A program made the position numbers and the translations under genes. Shown in pieces: positions 35,168 through 44,254 of a DNA stretch of 64,000 nucleotides. A model generated the notes under the pieces. The model ran no database searches and was not told where the DNA came from. It worked only from the letters and a program-made list of their open reading frames with translations. Each line of letters starts with the position of its first letter. Position 1 is the stretch's first letter. The stretch comes from a bacterium (GTDB lineage: Bacteria > Zhuqueibacterota > QNDG01), in contig JAGGVB010000179.1 of assembly GCA_021158245.1 (NCBI GenBank), forward strand, positions 1-64,000, in the 5' to 3' direction.

Positions 35168-37822
35168 ATGCCAGAGAAGAAAAAAAATTCAAAAACTCCG
35201 TTAATGGTACAGTACAGAGCTGTAAAGGCTCAGTATCATGATTCGATTTTGTTTTTCCGCATGGGTGATTTTTATGAGATGTTTTATGACGATGCAAAAA
35301 CCGCTTCAAGAGTACTTGGAATTACCTTAACTTCGAGAGGGCACGGCAAGGTAGGTGACATTCCACTTGCAGGTTTTCCATACCATGCCTTGGATACATA
35401 TCTGTCGAAGATGATTAGAGCCGGGTATCGTGTTGCAATCTGCGAACAGACAGAAGACCCGAAGCTTGCAAAGGGAGTTGTAAAACGCGGCGTAGTACAG
35501 GTTGTTACTCCGGGTACAATCATGGAAGATAATCTTCTTGATACAAACAGGAATAACTATCTTGCAGCTGTAACCTTTGGGCAGGAGACGTGTGGATTTT
35601 CCTATGCAGATGTAACAACCGGGGAGTTCTATGTTACTGAAATAGGGCTGTCTGATCTTAAAGAACAGCTCAATGCTGTTATGCCGAGGGAGGTTCTGGT
35701 TTCTGATGGTAAAGTTGATTTTATTGATGATTTGTTAAACGGGCAGCAGTCAAAACCTCTTGTAACTGTCCGTGATTCATGGATATTTTCCCGTGAGTAC
35801 GGATATGAAATCCTCTTAAAACATTTCAAAACAGCATCATTAAAAGGCTTTGGATGCGACGACCTTAATCCCGGCCTCGGTGCTGCCGGTGCTGTACTCC
35901 ACTATCTCAAAGAGACAAAAAAAAATGAGCTGCCCCACATCAGACAATTGTTCCGCGTGAAAACAGCAGACTATATGGTGCTGGATAATTCCACAAGGAG
36001 AAACCTTGAGATTACTTCCTCAATGGCTGAGGGGGGCAAGGAGGGGTCTCTTTTATCCATAGTGGATAAAACTAACACTCCAATGGGGGGAAGGACAGTT
36101 GTTTCGTGGCTTAACAAACCATTGATTGACCGGAAAGGTATTGAACTCAGGCTTGAAAGTGTTGACGAGTTAGTCAGAGAAAAAGATTTACGCAGAGGTA
36201 TTGTATCATTCCTTAAAAATATGAGTGATATTGAAAGGTTAATTACACGTATTGTAATGAATAGAGCTACTCCGAGAGATGTTGCTGCTCTTGGAACTAC
36301 GCTTGAACTGGTATCAGAAATGAAGAAACTTCTTCAGAACGCTAAATCAATAAGATTATCGCAGATATTTTCAGATATTGATGAATGCTCCGATATATCT
36401 CAAAAAATAAAAAAGGCACTTGTTGACAGGCCGCCCACAATTTTTACTCCGGGAAATGTCATAAGACAGGGTTACAGTATAGAATTTGACGAGTTAAAAG
36501 AAGCTGCTTTTTCAGGTAAGGAATGGATTGTAAAACTTCAGAAAACAGAAAGAGAGCGAACAGGTATTCCTTCTCTAAAGGTCGGATATAACAAAGTATT
36601 CGGATACTACATTGAAGTAACAAAAACTCATTTGCAGAAAATACCTGAAGATTATATTAGAAAACAGACACTTGTTAATGCGGAACGTTTTATTACTCAG
36701 GAATTAAAGGAGATGGAAGAAACAATTCTCAAGGCTGAGGATAAGATGGCCGAGCTTGAGCACACGCTTTTTGAGGAGTTAAGAGATTGGGTTTCCGAAT
36801 CTGCGGAACCTGTTCAGAGAAACGGCCATTTGATCGGTGAATTGGACACCTATATTTCATTTGCTGATACTGCAGAGGAAAACAGATACATAAAGCCGGT
36901 GATAACAAAATCTCATGAAATACGCATCAAAGAGGGCCGGCATCCTGTTGTTGAAAAGCAGCTCCCGCCGGGTGAGCAATTTATCCCGAATGATGTTATG
37001 TTAAATACAGATTCAGATCAGCTTCTCATTATTACAGGTCCTAATATGGCAGGGAAATCCACTTTTATCAGACAGGCCGGGCTTATTGTCCTGCTTGCGC
37101 AGATAGGCTCATTTGTACCTGCCGTTGAAGCAGAGATAGGTATTGTTGACAGAATATTTACACGTGTGGGCGCTCAGGATAATCTTTCTGCAGGAGAATC
37201 CACATTTCTTGTAGAGATGAATGAGACTGCAAATATTTTGAACAATGCTACTCCCGAAAGTCTGATTTTGCTTGATGAAATCGGCAGAGGCACATCTACA
37301 TTTGACGGTTTGTCAATTGCATGGGCTGTAGCTGAGTATATTCACGATAACGAAAATCTGAAGGCAAAGACACTTTTTGCGACTCATTACCATGAACTTA
37401 CTGAGCTTGCTCTTGTACTTGATGGAGTAAAGAATTATAATGTTGCTGTCAGAGAATGGGGAGATTCGGTAGTTTTTCTGCGTAAAATAGTGCCAGGCGG
37501 GTGCGACCACTCCTACGGAATTCATGTTGCAAGGCTGGCCGGGCTGCCGAAACAGGTAATTGAAAGAGCGAGAGAAGTACTTAAAAACCTCGAAGCAAAT
37601 GAACTTACCCCGAATAGTGTTCCTAAAATGGCACTTGGAGAGCATTATCCCTTAAAAGTTGCTGAGGAGCAGCTTTCTATCTTTCCCTCAACAGAAGAAA
37701 AAATCAGGAACAAACTTGCAGAGATAAATATTAATGAAATTACGCCTCTTGAAGCATTGCAGGTATTAAATGATCTTATAAAATCGGCAATTAAAGATGA
37801 ATCGGAAAGATCGGATAGTTGA
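35168..37822 (+). CDS. mutS: DNA mismatch repair protein MutS
   Basis: An 884-residue MutS1. The N-terminal mismatch-binding domain has GDFYEMFYDDA (Phe-x-Glu motif) and the connector includes CEQTEDP. The clamp and lever region is followed by the ATPase domain: Walker A GPNMAGKST near residue 625, Walker B LLDEIGRGTSTFDG, and FATHYHEL. A C-terminal QLSIF near residue 835 resembles a beta-clamp binding peptide. It lies 53 bases after hypF and 63 before the sigma-factor gene; no clear promoter of its own was seen. Confidence 0.98.
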   Translation: MPEKKKNSKTPLMVQYRAVKAQYHDSILFFRMGDFYEMFYDDAKTASRVLGITLTSRGHGKVGDIPLAGFPYHALDTYLSKMIRAGYRVAICEQTEDPKLAKGVVKRGVVQVVTPGTIMEDNLLDTNRNNYLAAVTFGQETCGFSYADVTTGEFYVTEIGLSDLKEQLNAVMPREVLVSDGKVDFIDDLLNGQQSKPLVTVRDSWIFSREYGYEILLKHFKTASLKGFGCDDLNPGLGAAGAVLHYLKETKKNELPHIRQLFRVKTADYMVLDNSTRRNLEITSSMAEGGKEGSLLSIVDKTNTPMGGRTVVSWLNKPLIDRKGIELRLESVDELVREKDLRRGIVSFLKNMSDIERLITRIVMNRATPRDVAALGTTLELVSEMKKLLQNAKSIRLSQIFSDIDECSDISQKIKKALVDRPPTIFTPGNVIRQGYSIEFDELKEAAFSGKEWIVKLQKTERERTGIPSLKVGYNKVFGYYIEVTKTHLQKIPEDYIRKQTLVNAERFITQELKEMEETILKAEDKMAELEHTLFEELRDWVSESAEPVQRNGHLIGELDTYISFADTAEENRYIKPVITKSHEIRIKEGRHPVVEKQLPPGEQFIPNDVMLNTDSDQLLIITGPNMAGKSTFIRQAGLIVLLAQIGSFVPAVEAEIGIVDRIFTRVGAQDNLSAGESTFLVEMNETANILNNATPESLILLDEIGRGTSTFDGLSIAWAVAEYIHDNENLKAKTLFATHYHELTELALVLDGVKNYNVAVREWGDSVVFLRKIVPGGCDHSYGIHVARLAGLPKQVIERAREVLKNLEANELTPNSVPKMALGEHYPLKVAEEQLSIFPSTEEKIRNKLAEININEITPLEALQVLNDLIKSAIKDESERSDS

Positions 37823-37885
37823 ATAAATTTTTTATTCGGGTGTTAATTAAGCAGACAAAATTTAATCCGGAATTACAGAGTGAAT

Positions 37886-38467
37886 ATGAATGAAATCAGT
37901 GCAATAACTCTATGCTTAAAATACCGTGATCCAATCGGGTTTGAATACCTTGTGAAAAAATACAGGCGTGAGGCAATGTACCACGCTCTTTCTATCCTTG
38001 GAGAAAAAGAGGATGCTCTTGATGCATGTCAGGAATCTTTTACAAAAGCTTACAATGCAATGCCCAGGCTAAAAACATTGGATGCATTTTATCCATGGTT
38101 TTACAGAATTCTGCGAAATACATGCCTTAACATGATTCGAAAGAAAAAAAACACGATTAAATTCCAGAGGGGGTATAAAGAGGAATATTCAGGGCAGGCA
38201 AAAGCAGCGGCTCCTGATTCTATTCTTGAGAATAAAGAAAAAAAGATTATGATACAGGATGTTTTTTCGTCAATTCAGCCCCAGTATAGAGAAATCCTCT
38301 CAATGAAATATGTAAGCGGGTATAGTTACGAAGAGATATCAGAGACGCTTGGTATACCAAGGGGCACTGTTATGAGCAGGTTGTATCATGCCCGAAAAGT
38401 TTTTCAAAAGAAGTATAAAGAGATATCGAAATCCGGAGACAGATCTTCAAAGGAGGTTTTAATATGA
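37886..38467 (+). CDS. ECF-type RNA polymerase sigma factor
   Basis: A 193-residue sigma-70-family factor of the ECF class. Region 2 is visible at about 20-90 (DALDACQESFTKAYNAM, FYPWFYRILRNTCLNMIRKK), then a short linker and region 4 at about 125-180 (IQPQYREILSMKYVSGYSYE, then EISETLGIPRGTVMSRLYHA). The ATG at 37886 is taken as the start; a GTG six bases upstream is also in frame. Its stop overlaps the anti-sigma start as ATGA, and the product is presumably held by that membrane anti-sigma factor. The target regulon and signal are unknown. Confidence 0.93.
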   Translation: MNEISAITLCLKYRDPIGFEYLVKKYRREAMYHALSILGEKEDALDACQESFTKAYNAMPRLKTLDAFYPWFYRILRNTCLNMIRKKKNTIKFQRGYKEEYSGQAKAAAPDSILENKEKKIMIQDVFSSIQPQYREILSMKYVSGYSYEEISETLGIPRGTVMSRLYHARKVFQKKYKEISKSGDRSSKEVLI

Positions 38468-38901
38468 GTTCGTGTGATAAATATAAAGAGTTAATGATGG
38501 GTTTGATAGATAATGAGCTGAATCCGGAAGAGCTTCGTGAAATAAAAACCCATCTTGAACGCTGCGATGAGTGCAGAAGAGAGTACGAAGAATTAAAAGA
38601 GATGTCAGAAGAAATACCTGACCTTACATTTCAATCTGTTCATGACAAAGAACTGGATAGAATATGGAAACAACCGTACAGCAGATTAAGTAAGGTATCA
38701 GGCCTTGCACTTGTTATTGCAAGCTGGGTTGTATTAGTGGGTTATTCTGTATTTGCAATGTTTCGTGAAAGCAGTGAACCAAAAGCAGTCCAAATTGCAA
38801 TAGCTGCATCAATAATAGGATTTGTTGTCTTGCTGCTGTCAGTTCTCCGCGACAGGATTAAATCCTACAAAACCGATCCATACAAAGAGGTAAAAAGATG
38901 A
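38464..38901 (+). CDS. zinc-finger transmembrane anti-sigma factor
   Basis: A 145-residue protein. The N-terminal anti-sigma domain has the ZAS motif HLERCDECRREY (His-x3-Cys-x2-Cys) with the upstream part DNELNPEELREIKTHL. Two membrane helices follow (about 80-100, VSGLALVIASWVVLVGYSVF, and 108-127, VQIAIAASIIGFVVLLLSVL), with the rest cytoplasmic. Overlaps of four bases at both ends couple it to the sigma-factor and YbjQ-like genes. With no large periplasmic sensor, the signal is likely sensed in the membrane or by redox change at the zinc site. Confidence 0.9.
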   Translation: MSSCDKYKELMMGLIDNELNPEELREIKTHLERCDECRREYEELKEMSEEIPDLTFQSVHDKELDRIWKQPYSRLSKVSGLALVIASWVVLVGYSVFAMFRESSEPKAVQIAIAASIIGFVVLLLSVLRDRIKSYKTDPYKEVKR

Positions 38902-39218
38902 TTATTACTACTGCTCATACTATTCCGGGGAAAAAAATCGAAAAGGTATTCGGCCTTGTTAAGGGGAACACAATCAGAGCAAGGCACATTGGGAATGATA
39001 TTATGGCAAGCTTCAGGAATATTGTAGGAGGTGAAGTTACCGAGTATACCAAACTTATGGGTGAAGCAAGGGAAGAGGCCGTTGACAGAATGGTTACTGA
39101 TGCCGAAGGTTTGGGTGCCAATGCAATTGTGGGTGTAATGTTTTCAACTTCAATGATTATGAGCGGTGCTGCAGAGCTTCTGGCATACGGCACTGCAGTT
39201 TTAATAAAAGACGAATAA
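38898..39218 (+). CDS. YbjQ/UPF0145 family protein
   Basis: A 106-residue member of the YbjQ (DUF74, heavy-metal-binding domain) family, normal length, recognised by IPGKKIEKVFGLVKGNTIRA, ARHIGNDIMASFRNIVGGE and the ending GANAIVGVMFSTSMI..AYGTAVLI. The proteins form pentamers; their physiological role is not settled. Its four-base overlap with the anti-sigma gene makes it the third member of a coupled operon, which suggests that the sigma factor responds to, or controls, whatever this family senses. Confidence 0.92.
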   Translation: MIITTAHTIPGKKIEKVFGLVKGNTIRARHIGNDIMASFRNIVGGEVTEYTKLMGEAREEAVDRMVTDAEGLGANAIVGVMFSTSMIMSGAAELLAYGTAVLIKDE

Positions 39219-39305
39219 TTTGTCATTATTGTCTAAATGAACAATGATAGATTAGTATTATCTTTAGATATTATATAATTGTTATGTTAAATAAAGGAGA
39301 TTTCA

Positions 39306-41726
39306 ATGAGAACCTTAATTTTCAGAACAATGTTAATACTTGTTTTGTCGTTTTCCGAAATTTATGCACAAAAAATGCCGGATTTTGTTGAAAAGGATAC
39401 ATATAAATTGTTTAAAAACAATTCATTGCTTGGTGAGATTTCATACAAACTTGATAAAACAGGAAATTATTCCCGCATTTTTACACTGTCTTATGCTAAT
39501 CAGAAAGTAAATTTTACAATGAACATGCAGGTTGATTCAGAAAGAATCTGGGAGACATGCCAGATAATAAGCGCAACGGATTCCATTTATGTTGAAAATC
39601 GGGATTCCCTTTCTGTATTTAAAGTAAAAGGAAAAGAGTACAAAGTAAAAACAGATTCTTCCTACATCGTTTATGATAATTATGGTATATTTTCAGAAGA
39701 ACAGATGATACGTTCATATAATTTAAACAAGCGCGGAATTCAACACTTTTCTGTTTTTATTGTTCCTTCTGTGATTGCTGATGTTACACTGGAATTTAAA
39801 GGAGACCGAATAATAGGTTCACAATCACAGGCTGAATCATATAAAATATTTAAGATGAATCTTATGGGTATTGATATTGAAATATGGGTTGGCAGAAATT
39901 CAAGGATACTTCTGAAAAGAGTGCCGTCCCAATATGCTGTTTTTGTACGGGACGGGTATGAAGACTTGATTAATTTGTGTGTCACTGATACAACAGTATC
40001 TCAGCCAGAATTCAAAGTAAGTAAAAAGAGTGTAATGATTCCAATGCGTGACAATGTAAACCTTGCTGCGGATTTGTATTTTCCCGAAGGAGTTGAAAAG
40101 CCTTTGCCAATAGTGTTAATCCGTACTCCGTACAAAAAAGAGATATATGTGCTGGACGGTGAGTTTTATGCCAGGAGAGGGTACATTGCTGCAATTCAGG
40201 ACTGCAGAGGCAGATTCGGTTCTGAGGGCGAGTGGGAGCCTATGATCAATGAAAGAAAAGACGGTTTTGATACTGTTGAGTGGCTTTCTGCACAAAAGTG
40301 GTCGACCGGTAAAATAGGAATGATAGGCGCGTCATACTGCGGTTTGGTTCAAGTTCAGGCTGCCGCGGAAAAACCTCCCCATTTAACAACAATTATACCT
40401 CAGGTTTCTCCTCCTGATCCGTTTTACAACATACCTTACGAGTACGGAACATTCTTTATTTTCGGGGCTATATGGTGGGCTGATGTTCTGGAGAAAGAGG
40501 CGACAAAAGATATCTCCGGTAAAATTATGGCTGAGATCAATAATAAAAAATACGAGAAAATTCTAAGGTCGTTACCTGTAATTGATCTTGATGAGAAAGT
40601 GCTGGGGAAGAAAAGCACTTTTTGGCGTACATGGATTAAAAATAATCATGATAATGCCTTTTGGCAGAAGGCTGATTTCCTGGAGAAATTGAAAGATGTT
40701 GATATTCCCGTATTCCTTCAGTCCGGATGGTTTGACGGAGACGGTATAGGAACAAAACTTATCTATCAGGCATTAAAAAAGGGCGGCAACAAAAATATAA
40801 AAATAATAATAGGCCCATGGGGCCACACAACACAGTCATCGTCAAGATACGGCAGGCATGAATTCGGACAAAAAGCAGCTATAGATCTTCAAACCCGTTT
40901 TCTGAAATGGTTTGATTATTGGCTTAAAGGTATGAAAAACGATATTTTAAAAGAGGATATGGCAAAACTATTTGTAATGTTTTCTAACAGATGGGCCGGA
41001 GGCGATTCTTATCCGCTTGAAAATACGGAATTCAAATCCCTCTACCTTTCGAGCACAAATAGTGCGCAAACCTCTCAAGGCGACGGAAAGCTTAAAGCAT
41101 CTTCTCCTGCATCAGGTAAAGGGTTTGACGAATATGTTTATGATCCGGGCGATCCGACCCCTTATCCGGAATTCTATTTTAAAAGCGATGAGGACGAAAA
41201 AAAGAAAACATTCAGCCTTGAGGAAGTAAGAAAAAAAGTTCTGGACTTTCACAGAAAGATAACTCAGCAGAGGCATGATATTCTTGTGTATGAAACCGCG
41301 CCTCTTGATACTGCATTAACAATTGCAGGCCCTGTTGCTGTCGAATTATATGCATCAACAACGGGCAGAGATACAGACTGGTTTGCTGCACTGTCTGATG
41401 TTGATACAGCAGGAGCTGTATTCCAAATTGCACGGGGAGGAATAAGGGCAAGATTCAGAAAATCTGTAAAAACCCCTGAACTCCCGGAACCTGGCCGGAT
41501 ATACAAGTATTCAATTGACTTATGGCATACAGGAATAACCTTTAAAAAGGGGCATAAAATTAGGATTGAGATTGCCTCGGCACAGTTTCCCATGTTTTCA
41601 AGAAATTTGAATACAGGCGGAAATAACGAATTGGATACAAAATTTGTTAAAGCAACACAGAAAATTTATCACACAGAGAAGTATCCGTCACGTCTTATAA
41701 TTCCTGTGATTCATTTTAATAAATAA
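39306..41726 (+). CDS. secreted CocE/NonD-family (S15/X-Pro dipeptidyl-peptidase-like) hydrolase
   Basis: An 806-residue exported hydrolase. After the signal peptide (..SEIYAQ) an N-terminal beta domain (about 25-230) unusual for the family precedes the catalytic domain, which begins MIPMRDNVNLAADLYFPEG. The triad is Ser343 in GASYCG, Asp477 in GWFDGDG and His507 in GPWGHTT. The C-terminal jelly-roll (from about 560; PVAVELYASTTGRDTDWFAA, GHKIRIEIASAQFPMF) completes the CocE layout. The added N-terminal ~200 residues may anchor the enzyme or bind substrate. Ester or X-Pro-peptide hydrolysis are both possible. A ribosome site, AAAGGAGA, precedes the ATG. Confidence 0.9.
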   Translation: MRTLIFRTMLILVLSFSEIYAQKMPDFVEKDTYKLFKNNSLLGEISYKLDKTGNYSRIFTLSYANQKVNFTMNMQVDSERIWETCQIISATDSIYVENRDSLSVFKVKGKEYKVKTDSSYIVYDNYGIFSEEQMIRSYNLNKRGIQHFSVFIVPSVIADVTLEFKGDRIIGSQSQAESYKIFKMNLMGIDIEIWVGRNSRILLKRVPSQYAVFVRDGYEDLINLCVTDTTVSQPEFKVSKKSVMIPMRDNVNLAADLYFPEGVEKPLPIVLIRTPYKKEIYVLDGEFYARRGYIAAIQDCRGRFGSEGEWEPMINERKDGFDTVEWLSAQKWSTGKIGMIGASYCGLVQVQAAAEKPPHLTTIIPQVSPPDPFYNIPYEYGTFFIFGAIWWADVLEKEATKDISGKIMAEINNKKYEKILRSLPVIDLDEKVLGKKSTFWRTWIKNNHDNAFWQKADFLEKLKDVDIPVFLQSGWFDGDGIGTKLIYQALKKGGNKNIKIIIGPWGHTTQSSSRYGRHEFGQKAAIDLQTRFLKWFDYWLKGMKNDILKEDMAKLFVMFSNRWAGGDSYPLENTEFKSLYLSSTNSAQTSQGDGKLKASSPASGKGFDEYVYDPGDPTPYPEFYFKSDEDEKKKTFSLEEVRKKVLDFHRKITQQRHDILVYETAPLDTALTIAGPVAVELYASTTGRDTDWFAALSDVDTAGAVFQIARGGIRARFRKSVKTPELPEPGRIYKYSIDLWHTGITFKKGHKIRIEIASAQFPMFSRNLNTGGNNELDTKFVKATQKIYHTEKYPSRLIIPVIHFNK

Positions 41727-41783
41727 GGTATATTGTTTACTACATAATATGGAATTTATACGAATTTATTTAAGAGGTATAAA

Positions 41784-41969
41784 ATGGATAATAAAGATAA
41801 ATCCAAATACTATCTGGGCTTTATTTTCTGGGACACGGAAGATAAAAGAGTTTTTGTGCCAAAAAGATTTGGCGTAGGGTGGACATTTAACTTTGCCAAC
41901 CAGCGTTCAATTATTATTCTGTTCGCTACAATTGTAGTTTGTATCTATCTATGCAGATTTCTGCATTAA
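41784..41969 (+). CDS. DUF5808 small membrane protein
   Basis: A 61-residue protein: a soluble DUF5808-type segment (YYLGFIFWDTEDKRVFVPKR followed by FGVGWTFNFAN) and one C-terminal membrane helix (about 42-58, SIIILFATIVVCIYLCRFL). The PKRFGxGWTxNFA pattern is the family hallmark. Function is unknown; members often sit with membrane peptidases or regulators. RBS AAGAGG lies at 41771-41776. Despite its small size the motif makes it a confident gene. Confidence 0.82.
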   Translation: MDNKDKSKYYLGFIFWDTEDKRVFVPKRFGVGWTFNFANQRSIIILFATIVVCIYLCRFLH

Positions 41970-42039
41970 TTGTATTTTATTGAAAATAAAGAACCAGACC
42001 TTGATTTTGAGCGGCACTTAATTCCGGAATAAAATTGAT

Positions 42040-42441
42040 ATGACTGGACATGATGCCATGGAAAAGAAATACAGATCAACCAAAAGGATTAAATATCTAA
42101 TACTAATTTTCTTTGTTGTCTCTTTGTCAGATTTGTTATTGAGCAAACCGGTGGATTCATCGTTTTTTTTCAGGCTTTGTGTCTATATTTTATTGTCAAT
42201 CTCCCTCTTTATTTCACAAACAAAAACAATAGCAGAAATCAAAGGCGATAAATTATTATTCTACACAGGTATAGGGTTTAATGATCCGTCAGAAATAAGG
42301 TTGGATGAAATTAGCAGGGTCGAACGGCGGGGGAAGAGATTGCTTCTTATTGTACCTGAATTTAGAAAAGAATTTTCGGTTAATGCTGATAAAACAGTAA
42401 TAGATCAATTAGAGAATGACTTTAGAGATATATTGAATTAG
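42040..42441 (+). CDS. small membrane protein with PH-like domain
   Basis: A 133-residue protein: basic N-terminus, two predicted helices (about 19-37 and 42-60) and a soluble C-terminal half (65-133) with strands like TIAEIKGDKLLFYTGIG and EIRLDEISRVERRGKRLLL, ending in a helix. This is the general pattern of bacterial PH-like domains. I cannot assign a family. The ATG at 42040 is used; the ATG at 42058 is equally possible, since neither has a clear ribosome site. It forms a pair with the next gene. Confidence 0.6.
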   Translation: MTGHDAMEKKYRSTKRIKYLILIFFVVSLSDLLLSKPVDSSFFFRLCVYILLSISLFISQTKTIAEIKGDKLLFYTGIGFNDPSEIRLDEISRVERRGKRLLLIVPEFRKEFSVNADKTVIDQLENDFRDILN

Positions 42442-42464
42442 TTTAATTTGAAAAAGAAAAACGC

Positions 42465-42896
42465 ATGATGGCGAAATCAATACTTTATCGATTATTTAAA
42501 CTCGGTATGATTCCAAAAGAGCTGCGTGCTGTTCTTGAATCCGAGGGAATTATTGTATATGATGAGGGCATAAGAGGAAGATTTATTACAAAAGATTTTA
42601 AGGCTCCGGGTAAAAGGTTCAAATATCGGAGGGTAGGATTTGCCGGATTTCTTGTAATTACACGGAAACGGATGATTGCTTATGCATTCAGCAGAAGAGT
42701 TATTAATATCCCATTTGAAAATTCCAAAATATCAGCAATTACAGCAGAGCTTGTTAATCCTAACAGAATTAATTTTTCATTTAACTCTTCTGAGTTCCGA
42801 AAAGACTGGAAGGGTACTATTGATTTACAGTTTGATACAGCAAGGGCGCAGGAATTTTACAGTACTATAATGGATTTAAGTGATATAAAAATGTAG
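42465..42896 (+). CDS. PH-like domain protein, unknown function
   Basis: A 143-residue soluble protein without signal peptide. Its beta-rich core (RRVGFAGFLVITRKRMIAYA, INIPFENSKISAITAEL) and the terminal helix ARAQEFYSTIMDL suggest a PH-like fold similar in type to its upstream neighbour, 23 bases away. No catalytic motif is visible. It may work with that neighbour at the membrane; this is inference. Confidence 0.65.
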   Translation: MMAKSILYRLFKLGMIPKELRAVLESEGIIVYDEGIRGRFITKDFKAPGKRFKYRRVGFAGFLVITRKRMIAYAFSRRVINIPFENSKISAITAELVNPNRINFSFNSSEFRKDWKGTIDLQFDTARAQEFYSTIMDLSDIKM

Positions 42897-42947
42897 TTGA
42901 TGTATTAAGGAGTACAATTTTAATTAAATTAAATACGAATATTATAA

Positions 42948-43874
42948 ATGGCAAATAATAAGATTTTTACAGTGCAGCTTGAAAATTGTGAATGCTGCCC
43001 GAGAAAATGCAGTGTAAACAGGCTTAAAGGAGAAACAGGATTCTGTCATGTTGCTTCCTGCAGTTTAATCTCCCATTCAGGCCCTCATTTTGGGGAAGAA
43101 CCTCCCATTTCGGGAATAAAGGGTTCAGGTGCTATTTTTTTTGCCGGATGCAACCTGAAATGCGTATTCTGCCAGAATTATCAGATCAGCCAGGAGTTTC
43201 AGTCCTATCCTCAAAAAAGGCTCTCAACAGATGAACTTGCATTGGAAATGCTGCTGCTTCAGGAAAAAGGCGTTCATAATATCAATTTTGTTTCACCGAG
43301 CCATATGATTTTTCAGATGGCTGATGCTATATATGCAGCTAAAAAGAAAGGGTTTGTTATTCCTGTAGTTTATAATTCCAACGGATATGATTCAGTTGAT
43401 GCCCTGAAACAGATCAGCGGATTGGTGGATATTTACCTTCCTGACATTAAATATATGGATAATGAGCTCGGAGAGAAATTGTCCGCAGTGAATGATTATG
43501 CTGATATCGTTCCTGAAGTATTAAAAGAGATGCTTCATCAGGTTGGCCATCTGAAAACGAATAATAAAGGTATTGCACAAAGAGGCCTGCTTGTAAGGCA
43601 TCTTGTATTACCGGGTTTTCTGAGGAACAGCAGGAAATGCCTCTCCTTTTTATCGGATTTATCCAAAAATACATATGTAAGTATAATGTCCCAGTATTCT
43701 CCTCAATATCAGGCTTCTAATTTTTCAGGAATAAACCGGGCTTTGACGAAGGACGAATATAATGAGATAGTAGATTATGCTATTGATATCGGGCTGAAGA
43801 ATGCTTTTATTCAGGAAATTGAAAGTCAGGATAATTATTTACCTGATTTCGGAAGGGAAGCTCCATTTGTTTAG
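42948..43874 (+). CDS. PflA-like radical SAM protein
   Basis: A 308-residue radical SAM enzyme of the putative pyruvate-formate-lyase-activating-enzyme-like group (COG1313 type). An N-terminal Cys cluster (CECCPRKCSVNR and GETGFCHVASC) precedes the radical SAM motif GCNLKCVFCQN (Cys-x3-Cys-x2-Cys). The barrel contains VPVVYNSNGYDS, VDIYLPDIKYMD and LLVRHLVLPG, the usual family blocks. An in-frame TAA precedes the ATG directly, fixing the start. No glycyl radical enzyme lies nearby, so the substrate is unknown. Confidence 0.9.
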   Translation: MANNKIFTVQLENCECCPRKCSVNRLKGETGFCHVASCSLISHSGPHFGEEPPISGIKGSGAIFFAGCNLKCVFCQNYQISQEFQSYPQKRLSTDELALEMLLLQEKGVHNINFVSPSHMIFQMADAIYAAKKKGFVIPVVYNSNGYDSVDALKQISGLVDIYLPDIKYMDNELGEKLSAVNDYADIVPEVLKEMLHQVGHLKTNNKGIAQRGLLVRHLVLPGFLRNSRKCLSFLSDLSKNTYVSIMSQYSPQYQASNFSGINRALTKDEYNEIVDYAIDIGLKNAFIQEIESQDNYLPDFGREAPFV

Positions 43875-44254
43875 GGTTTGATTTTCTGCAGTTTAAAATC
43901 CGCGGCATTCTCTTTAAAAACAGTAAGGTTGCTTCGGTATTCCTTTTGAGCGGAATCCCCGCAAAGATATGTAAATTTTTTTAGTGTAGCTCAAAGGAAT
44001 TAAACTTTCAACCATAACGGGGTTTTAACTCCAGAGATACAGGAGAAAATTTTTCCATTAAAGCAGCAAAAAGATACACCTGCTGTTTCGTTTTGGATAC
44101 TTCCTTAAAACAAGATTGTTAACAGAAAAAATAATTTTGTCCTCTTACTTGCTATTAATCAAATAGTTACAATTTGACCAGAAATATTGATCTAACTATG
44201 GCATGGAAATTGCATAAATCAAATAACAAAACAAGTCATATTAGAGAGGCCGGA
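43875..44254. other. intergenic region carrying the sigma-54 promoter
   Basis: These 380 bases have no convincing gene. The first part has an inverted repeat GGTATTCC..GGAATCC near 43937-43958 without a T run. The end holds a sigma-54 promoter (44199-44214). The AT-rich stretch in 44040-44195 is where an enhancer-binding protein would be expected, but no clear dyad was found. Confidence 0.5.
44199..44214 (+). promoter_or_regulatory. sigma-54 (RpoN) promoter of the pilin-like gene
   Basis: TGGCATG-GAAA-TTGCA matches the consensus TGGCAYR-N4-TTGCW at every defined base. A start about 12 bases after the GC element (near 44225) gives a leader of ~30 bases with AGAGAGG (44243-44249) before the ATG at 44255. 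It rules out the in-frame upstream starts at 44174 and 44198. Confidence 0.8.

Noticed and set aside
39251-39279. TATAAT at 39274 as promoter of the CocE-type gene
   Set aside because: No acceptable -35 element at 16-18 bases, and the surroundings are AT-rich; too weak to list.
42948-43874. Glycyl-radical-enzyme operon
   Set aside because: The radical SAM gene resembles PflA, but no glycyl radical enzyme is in the window; neighbours are unrelated.
44174-44254. Earlier start (TTG 44174 or ATG 44198) for the pilin-like gene
   Set aside because: These codons overlap or precede the sigma-54 promoter and would be upstream of the predicted transcript start.
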